Assembly (NCBI GenBank): GCA_964017045.1
Contig: OZ024811.1
Span: 11,313,818 to 11,377,817 of the forward strand
DNA: 64,000 nucleotides
Reading direction: 5' to 3'
Origin: Omphiscola glabra
Taxonomy: Eukaryota > Mollusca > Gastropoda > Lymnaeidae
Part shown: piece by piece, positions 58,434 to 64,000 of the stretch
How positions within the stretch are numbered: position 1 is the first letter of the stretch
How the letters are laid out: each line of letters opens with the position of its first letter
The notes under the pieces: generated by a model
What the model saw: the letters and a program-made list of their open reading frames with translations, nothing else
Told to the model about the DNA's origin: nothing
Database searches by the model: none
Made by a program: the position numbers and the translations under genes

Positions 58434-58724
58434 TTTTGTCCAGTTGGCTTACCTAGTAAAACGGTTACTTAGTAAGATCGTTTAATTAAGTAACACTTTT
58501 ATGAGCTGTGTTAATGTTTTTTAGGACAACTTGATTTGCGTTTTGTAAATGTACGTCCAATGCAACGAAGTATATTTCGTAGATGAAATTATACTATTTA
58601 CTTCATGGATAGTTTAACTTTTATAAACTTTGATTAAATGTTAATCGTCACAAAACTGTTGAACAAATTAGTGGTGCTGTCAAAATGAAAATATTATGCA
58701 TCTCAACAACAGCATGTGCTAAGT
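58434..58724. other. Receptor 5' flank
   Basis: Expected promoter side of the receptor at 57,453-58,433. AT-rich; GGCTTACCTAG just upstream of the ATG (58446-58456) could on the minus strand be a CTAG-GTAAGC donor, hinting at a 5' UTR exon boundary. Confidence 0.3.
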
Positions 58725-58945
58725 AAAGGATATAAAAAAATTCGGACCGTGTCAAATAAAAGCGTTAGGCCTAAACATTTTATGATGAAAGATACCTTAG
58801 AATGAAATACAGTAAGGTAGTCTTTTGTAAGTAAAGGATATAGAAAAATTTTCAGACGGTATTAAATAAAAGCGTTAGGCGCAGACATTCTTTATGATGA
58901 AATATACCTTAGAAGGAAATATAGCAAAGTAGACTTTTGTGAGAT
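58725..58945. repeat. Two-copy ~110 bp tandem duplication
   Basis: 58725-58832 and 58833-58945 share, in order, GTAAAGGATATA, AAATAAAAGCGTTAGGC, ACATT and TTATGATGAAA, TACCTTAGAA, and AGTAG(T/A)CTTTTGTAA/GA. They differ by many substitutions and small indels. Confidence 0.85.
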
Positions 58946-59395
58946 ATCAGATACCATTAAATAAATAACTGCAATCAAGAGCAGGATTTGCTCATTTGGA
59001 ATTTGTTCAGGATTTAATCTGAACTTGAGAAGTTTGTTCATCTATTGAAATGGCAGAACTGCTGTTGAATGGTGTATATCGTTAAAACAATAATATATAC
59101 TTGCAGTGGACATTATATTGATTATTTTGGAGGGGGTCGGTTGGGGAGGAAAAAGATCGCCTCACTGGTGCATATTCACCTCATTTGGCATTTAGTCAAG
59201 GCAAGCGACTTAATAGAAAACTCAACTCTTTTATCGAACCATCATCCCTTTTCTTTAAAGTTATGATGTATCACCGACTTAATTAAATAAAGCGAAAAAA
59301 ATTCACATAAAGATATAATCTTCTTGCTAAATTTGCTAAGGGAACAGAAACCTTTTTAATATAATGTTATATTTATATAGTGTCTTTATCCTCGC
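58946..59395. other. AT-rich spacer
   Basis: Nothing recognised. Confidence 0.35.
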
Positions 59396-59590
59396 CGGCA
59401 AAACGGCGAAATTTCCCGGTGACAAAATGTCCCGGTGACAAAATATCCCGGTGACAAAATGCAAAAATGCGACGGCACCAAAATATCCCAACGAACAAAT
59501 GACCCGGCACCGGACTATCCCAGCGTACAAAAAAAAGACTCGATATAGGAATGCCCCGTAGTACAACTGACCAGGCACCGAATGGACGGC
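59396..59590. repeat. Short TCCCGGTGACAAAATG repeat
   Basis: Three near-perfect 16 bp copies of TCCCGGTGACAAAATG at ~59414-59461, flanked by decayed ones (CAACGAACAAATGACCCGGCACC). An open frame at 59336-59578 (-) reflects this repeat. Confidence 0.65.
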
Positions 59591-60080
59591 TGCTTTAATG
59601 TCGCTTCTGGGTCGCCTATAATCCCAACATCACAATGAAAAGCAAGAAAAGGCAATATGTAGAATGTTTTCTAACATATCTCGAGTCTCGAATCATGCGT
59701 GTCTATAACGCCAGTCACATAAATAATTTTAAATTTTCCAACTAAAATTAAAAGAATCCCCTACTGGAAAAAAAAATTCAATTTTAAATATAATTTCCCA
59801 TGCAAAGGTAAAAGAAAATGTAAGTAAGGTAAGGAAATAAATTCAATCATCGAATGTCTTCGGGTCAATTCAATCACACGATGACGAGACTGTTTCACAG
59901 AGTCTACAAATTAACACTAATAATCTGGTGAGGTTACTGAGATTACTCTTTAATGACCCCGGCTAGTACATTGGCTACCTGCTCCATCTGTTGAGAAGAG
60001 CCTTATAAAATTTTCCTAATATGAGCTCTCGGGCCGCCCTGGCCTTCCCCCTCCCCCAACCCCCACCCCCCGAAACATCT
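59591..60080. other. Spacer with no gene
   Basis: Nothing recognised apart from a C-rich run at ~60048-60072. Confidence 0.35.
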
Positions 60081-60200
60081 AGTGAGGAGCATTCGGTCAG
60101 CAGATGCGCTAGTGTATCAGGGACCAGGCTGCTATTTTGGCAGGTATGGTCACTCGTTGTTATCTAACCTGTAGAAGTATGTGCCGATGGAACAGTGCTC
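60081..60200 (-). pseudogene. Zinc-knuckle tail of a non-LTR retrotransposon ORF2
   Basis: On the minus strand a short frame reads TSDHTCQNSSLV, then DTLAHLLTECSSLDV: the C-x(n)-H-x4-C motif that ends many CR1/RTE/I-type ORF2 proteins. A stop precedes it. A fragment only, next to the inner end of the right inverted-repeat arm. Confidence 0.5.
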
Positions 60201-60279
60201 GATACACATCTGTGTCACAAAACTCTACTGCCTGCGGCAAAAACCAACACCATGGGTCATGTCTGCTAGGAGTTGAAAA

Positions 60280-62450
60280 AGTTAGCGAAGACGCCTCTGG
60301 CGGTCGTATTGTCTGCCCACTGCCCGTTCCACTTCGTTCTGAAATGGTCCGAAGCGAGTTTTTAATAACCGGATGAGTAACAAGGTGTACACTAGATGTG
60401 TCTTAGGTTTTCTATCATATTTCATCGTCTAAACCTCGCTCCAAGATTTACCTTGACATAGAAGTTAGAAAATACAGGCATTTTAAAACATTCAGTCTTT
60501 TTTATCGAAATAAACCACAACCAAAGTTTTATTTGTTTCAGTGGAAATCCTGGGTCATAAGTAAAAAGTTAAATACATTTTTTTATGCCCCTGCTGGAAC
60601 ACCGAAACACTTAAGATTGATGACATAATAAAACTGTTCGTCACGAAATACCAGCAGATGCTAAACTCGGCATAATGACAAATAGTTTGTGGCACTGCAA
60701 AGCGTTTCCGCACGCAAAAATGGGACATTCTGTGTTAGAGAGTTAATTTACTCTTTCCTATGATATCTGTGATGTCTGGTTCTTAAAAGATTCACTAAAT
60801 ATTTCCACAGAAACGAATAGCAGTTTCAACAACATGGAAGTACTTGCTTTGTTTTAAATTACTGCAATACTAAAAAAACATTTCTGTTGAACTATTCAGT
60901 TAATTGTAAGAGAAGCTCTTGTGGATCTGCTTCGGTGGTTTAAGCTTAAGAATCCACATCCACTGTCCATAGTCATTCAACGTAATTTATCACAAAACTC
61001 ATTTCAAAATAGAACACTAAATGTAATGCCAAGATTTCACATTCTCTCGTAGACGTTTTCGTTTGGCCCCCATTCAAATACAAGTGAATTATCTTAATTT
61101 GTAATAAGGGTTTACATAAACGTTAAAATGTTCATTTTTTTGACAACGTATGAATCACCGTACAGTCGTGAAGGGTTAAAAAAGGTTGGGTTTTTTTTTT
61201 CTTACGGAGATTGTAATGCTTCCATTGTTTCATGACTCAGAATATTTCATGATTCCTTAATGTAATAGTTTGGTAATTTTCTGATGGCTAAAGTATTTTG
61301 TCATCATTTGTTTTGAAACCAGGAATCTTACCAAAAAAAATATTTAATGGCGGTTTTTTTTTTTGGGGGGGGGGGTAAAAAAAGAAAGGTGGGGGGTAAA
61401 AAAATAGGGGGTGGGGCAACACTCTCAACTCATAAAGGCGTTTATTTGGTTACAATAAAAAAAAAACAGTGGTAAATTCGTTTTTGTCTGATAAAGTGAT
61501 TTGATAGGTGGATTGGGATTAGTCGCCGCCGCCATTTCGCCCAAGGACATTCCGCCCCTGCCGTTTATTGACAATTATAAGAAAACAAATATTGAAGTTA
61601 AAATTTAATAATATATAAATATAAAAGGGACTAAAACAATGTTGAACATTCAAGAACGTATATTTTAAATAACGCACTATATATATTTTATTTTTGTATA
61701 TTAAACTCTCATATAATAGATGAGCCACATACAACCGGTACATCTCTGTACAATCGGCAGTATGCTGTTGTCGTGACCGCCATTTTTTTTATGGCTGTGT
61801 AAAAATATAACTTATGCATAAAGTTTTTAAGGGTCATCATTATTAATTATCTCACATAAATTGTTCTATCTTATTTTTAAAGAAAACCATTATATTTTTT
61901 TTTAAATAACGGAACGTCACATATGTGTTGGGCTGATTCGCGAACAGAGCGGTACATACGCGCTGGCTTTATTGAGTCACAGAGTGGTACATACGCGCTG
62001 GGTTTATTCAGTGACAGAACGGTACATACGCGCTCGGTTTATACAGTTACAGAGAGTTACAAACGTGTTGGGCTGGTGGAGAAATGCAGTAATACACATG
62101 TGTTTGTCTAAAAAAGTAACAGAGCCGTACATAGGAATTGGGTGGGTCAAGTAACGTAGTGGTATAGCCAGTAGGTTTGATTAAATAATTTAGCGGTACA
62201 TACGTGTTGGGCTGATTCCGTTACAGCATGGTACGTGGGTTTATTCAGTTACAGAGACTTACATACGTGTTGGGCTGATTCGGTTACAGCGCGGTACAAG
62301 CGGGTTAGGCTCATACCACAGGGGAAAATATAGCAACTTTTGTTATACATCTCAATGGAATAAAGGTTAAAGTCTCAACGAAACTCATATTACAATATTC
62401 CTATTTTAAACTAGAATGCATGACCCGACGTAACCGGGAGGATATTTGAA
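60280..62450 (-). repeat. Right arm of the large imperfect inverted repeat
   Basis: Reverse-complement partner of 47290-49575. Matching blocks in reversed order: CGCCTCTGGCGGTCGTATTG (60293), AAGATTTACCTTGACATAGAA (60443), TGACATAATAAAACTG (60621, the MITE empty site), GATGTCTGGTTCTTA (60770), CCATTCAAATACAAG (61070), TTGACAACGTATGAATC (61140), GAATATTTCATGATTCC (61239), CGCCGCCGCCATTTCGCCCA (61525), TGCTGTTGTCGTGACCGCCA (61762), GTTACAGAGAGTTACA-type sub-repeats (61920-62290), ATTACAATATTCC (62389) and ATGACCCGACGTAACCGGG (62419). Overall similarity looks like 70-85 %, with indels. Confidence 0.85.
61920..62295. repeat. ~38 bp sub-repeats in the right arm
   Basis: Irregular copies of a unit containing ACAGAGCGGTACATACG(C/T)G and TTGGGCTGATTC/TTTATTCAGT, about nine in all. 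The left arm has fewer copies in inverse orientation (47440-47610), so copy number changed after the two arms separated. Confidence 0.75.
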
Positions 62451-62765
62451 GGCATGCTGGCATCCATCCGTCACAATACGACGATGGTGTGGAATTCGCA
62501 GGACGAAATCCACAAGGCCTGGGATTATTCTTCTAGGATTATAAGCCGGTTCCCAACAGCAAATCGACTCTCTCCACGCCGCTGGATAACCCCAAGGGAA
62601 CATCATGTGGATGATACAACTTGGCACCAGTGGCGTCGCAGGAGTTGTCGGAATATTTCATTGTATCAATGTTATCCGCCTGTCGGGACTCCATCTCCGG
62701 GTTTGAATTCAAAGTTTCCTTCTCATAGATGAGTTGCCATCCAAGGTTAACGAGTCCCATCTCTT
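62450..62765 (-). mobile_element. Second copy of the SINE-like element, headless
   Basis: On the minus strand GATGGGACTCGTTAACCTTGG, TTTGAATTCAAACCC, GAGATGGAGTCCCG and GGATAACATTGATACAATG match the element at 37762-38135 in the same order. No tRNA-like head remains; in its place lies the 39 bp array at 62722-63148. It abuts the outer end of the right inverted-repeat arm. Confidence 0.7.
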
Positions 62766-63148
62766 AGATGAGTTGCCGTCCAAGGTTAACGAGTCCCATC
62801 TCTTAGATGAGTTGCCGTCCAAGGTTAACGAGTCCCATCTCTTAGATGAGTTGCCATCCAAGGTTAACGAGTCCCATCTCTTAGATGAGTTGCCTTCCAA
62901 GGTTAACGAGTCCCATCTCTTAGATGAGTTGCCGTCCAAGGTTAACGAGTCACATCTCTTAGATGAGTTGCCATCCAAGGTTAACGAGTCCCATCTCTTA
63001 GATGAGTTGCCATCCAAGGTTAACGAGTCCCATCTCTTAGATGAGTTGCCATCCAAGGTTAACGAGTCCCATCTCTTAGATGAGTTGCCATCCAAGGTTA
63101 ACGAGTCCCATCTCTTAGATGAGTTGCCTTCCAAGGTTGACGAGTCCC
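62722..63148. repeat. 39 bp minisatellite seeded in the SINE, ~11 copies
   Basis: Tandem copies of a 39 bp unit with GTTAACGAGTCCCATCTC and TTAGATGAGTTGCC. Copies differ at one or two bases (GCCATCC, GCCGTCC, GCCTTCC). The GTTAACGAGTCCC part comes from the SINE body. The 13-codon period gives open frames on both strands. Same period as the 18 kb satellite, but the sequences are unrelated. Confidence 0.95.
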
Positions 63149-64000
63149 ATCGTTCCCTTTTGAAGGCATAGTGCGTTACCTTCCACCTGTTTTTGTCGAA
63201 GTCTCAATATCTAAAAACCTATTTTTACATAGTCAGACTCGTGTTTATACTAGATTGGTTAATTTATCACGTTCTTTAACACGTTGTAATCCGGCGCACT
63301 AGCACTGAATCAACTCAAGTCCTCTATCATAACAAATGCAATTTTAATGTCAGCTTATATACACAGACAGTTCATTCAATAAACTCGTGCATAGCGCAGC
63401 TCGCTATCAGAGAGAAATGAAATACGACCTTCTTTCACACAGTTCTCTACACGACTGCCGGAAGACTGAGAAGTACGTCACAAAACAGACTTGACAATAC
63501 GTCAAAATAACTTAAAAATACGTCACCAAGTCAAGCGGGGGAGGGGGGGGGAGTGCGTTCACTAACTAATTAATCTCTCTCACACTCTAACACCGCGCTT
63601 AATCAAACATAATATCCAGTCCCATTAATTATGAATGAACTCACATGCATGCTTGACATACCTAAGTGACTGATTTCAGTTTTGATGTAATGTATTTTAA
63701 ATTTTTTTTTTAAAATTACAACAATTTCAGCGTCCTTTTATTGGTTATTTAGGAAGTAAGTAATTATACATTCTAAAATTTAAAAAAACAAATCTATGAG
63801 AAGATATTTCAGTTCATAAGATTATTTTCCTCTCAATATAATACGTCAACAAAGCAATTTTCAGGAGCCTTTACTACAAAGAAATCGAACGATTTGTACT
63901 TAACTGTAAAACAACAAAATATGTATGTACCATTTCAATATCTGTAGCATTAAAGGATTTTCATGTGTTGGTATCTTGAGGAAAATTTGACCAATCTCTA
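63149..64000. other. Right end of the window, no gene
   Basis: AT-rich, nothing recognised as coding. Three TACGTCA words lie at about 63473-63525, a G-run at ~63537-63550, and poly-T at 63701. Confidence 0.4.

Noticed and set aside
62709..63171. Open frames of 141 and 145 codons on opposite strands
   Set aside because: Products of the 39 bp minisatellite; perfectly periodic, no gene context.

Overview
The window is animal nuclear DNA: AT-rich, with spliced genes, tandem repeats of many period lengths and decayed transposable elements. The best clue to the organism is a 1,236-residue receptor joining a C-type lectin-like domain, LDL-receptor class A modules, leucine-rich repeats and a 7TM domain. 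This is the architecture of GRL101, known from the pond snail Lymnaea and expanded in gastropods. Together with single-exon rhodopsin-class receptors of chemosensory type and a GPI-anchored alpha carbonic anhydrase, it points to a gastropod mollusc, probably a heterobranch. The species cannot be named from this sequence.

Layout. 1-840: flanking DNA with a weak ~137 bp repeat. 840-4821 (-): the GRL101-like receptor, with a signal-peptide exon I assembled at 4773-4821. About 5,440-23,505: an 18 kb satellite of ~460 units of 39 bp, with a higher-order period of 88 units (3,432 bp) and a decayed right edge. 23.5-32.2 kb: no convincing gene; it holds a 35 bp minisatellite, a non-LTR reverse-transcriptase fossil, hAT-like scraps, a degenerate ~155 bp repeat and a GATC-rich simple repeat. 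32,293-41,996 (+): a complete eight-exon gene for a secreted, GPI-anchored alpha carbonic anhydrase (320 aa, all splice phases agree). Nearly all its introns carry their own tandem repeat, and at three splice junctions the repeat unit contains the junction itself. 42.9-43.4 kb: a 48 bp minisatellite with a CACGTG core. 44,908-45,881 (-): a frameshifted rhodopsin-class receptor. 46.2 kb: a U2-snRNA-like element. 47.3-49.6 kb and 60.3-62.4 kb: two arms of a large imperfect inverted repeat. Between the arms lie a decayed Ty3/gypsy-type retrotransposon (51,384-~55,560, -) and an intact receptor gene (57,453-58,433, -). 62.4-63.15 kb: a SINE-like element and a second 39 bp minisatellite.

The retrotransposon has protease, then integrase, then reverse transcriptase and RNase H. 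This is a copia-like order on a gypsy-type polymerase, diagnostic of Gmr1-like elements, and its gag resembles the ancestor of the vertebrate SCAN domain.

The intact genes show no sign of forming a pathway: two kinds of membrane receptor and one surface enzyme that interconverts CO2 and bicarbonate. What unites the window is tandem duplication at every scale, from 12 bp units to 3.4 kb blocks, including duplication of splice sites inside a gene that still reads as functional. No prokaryotic operon, CRISPR array or intact RNA gene was found.
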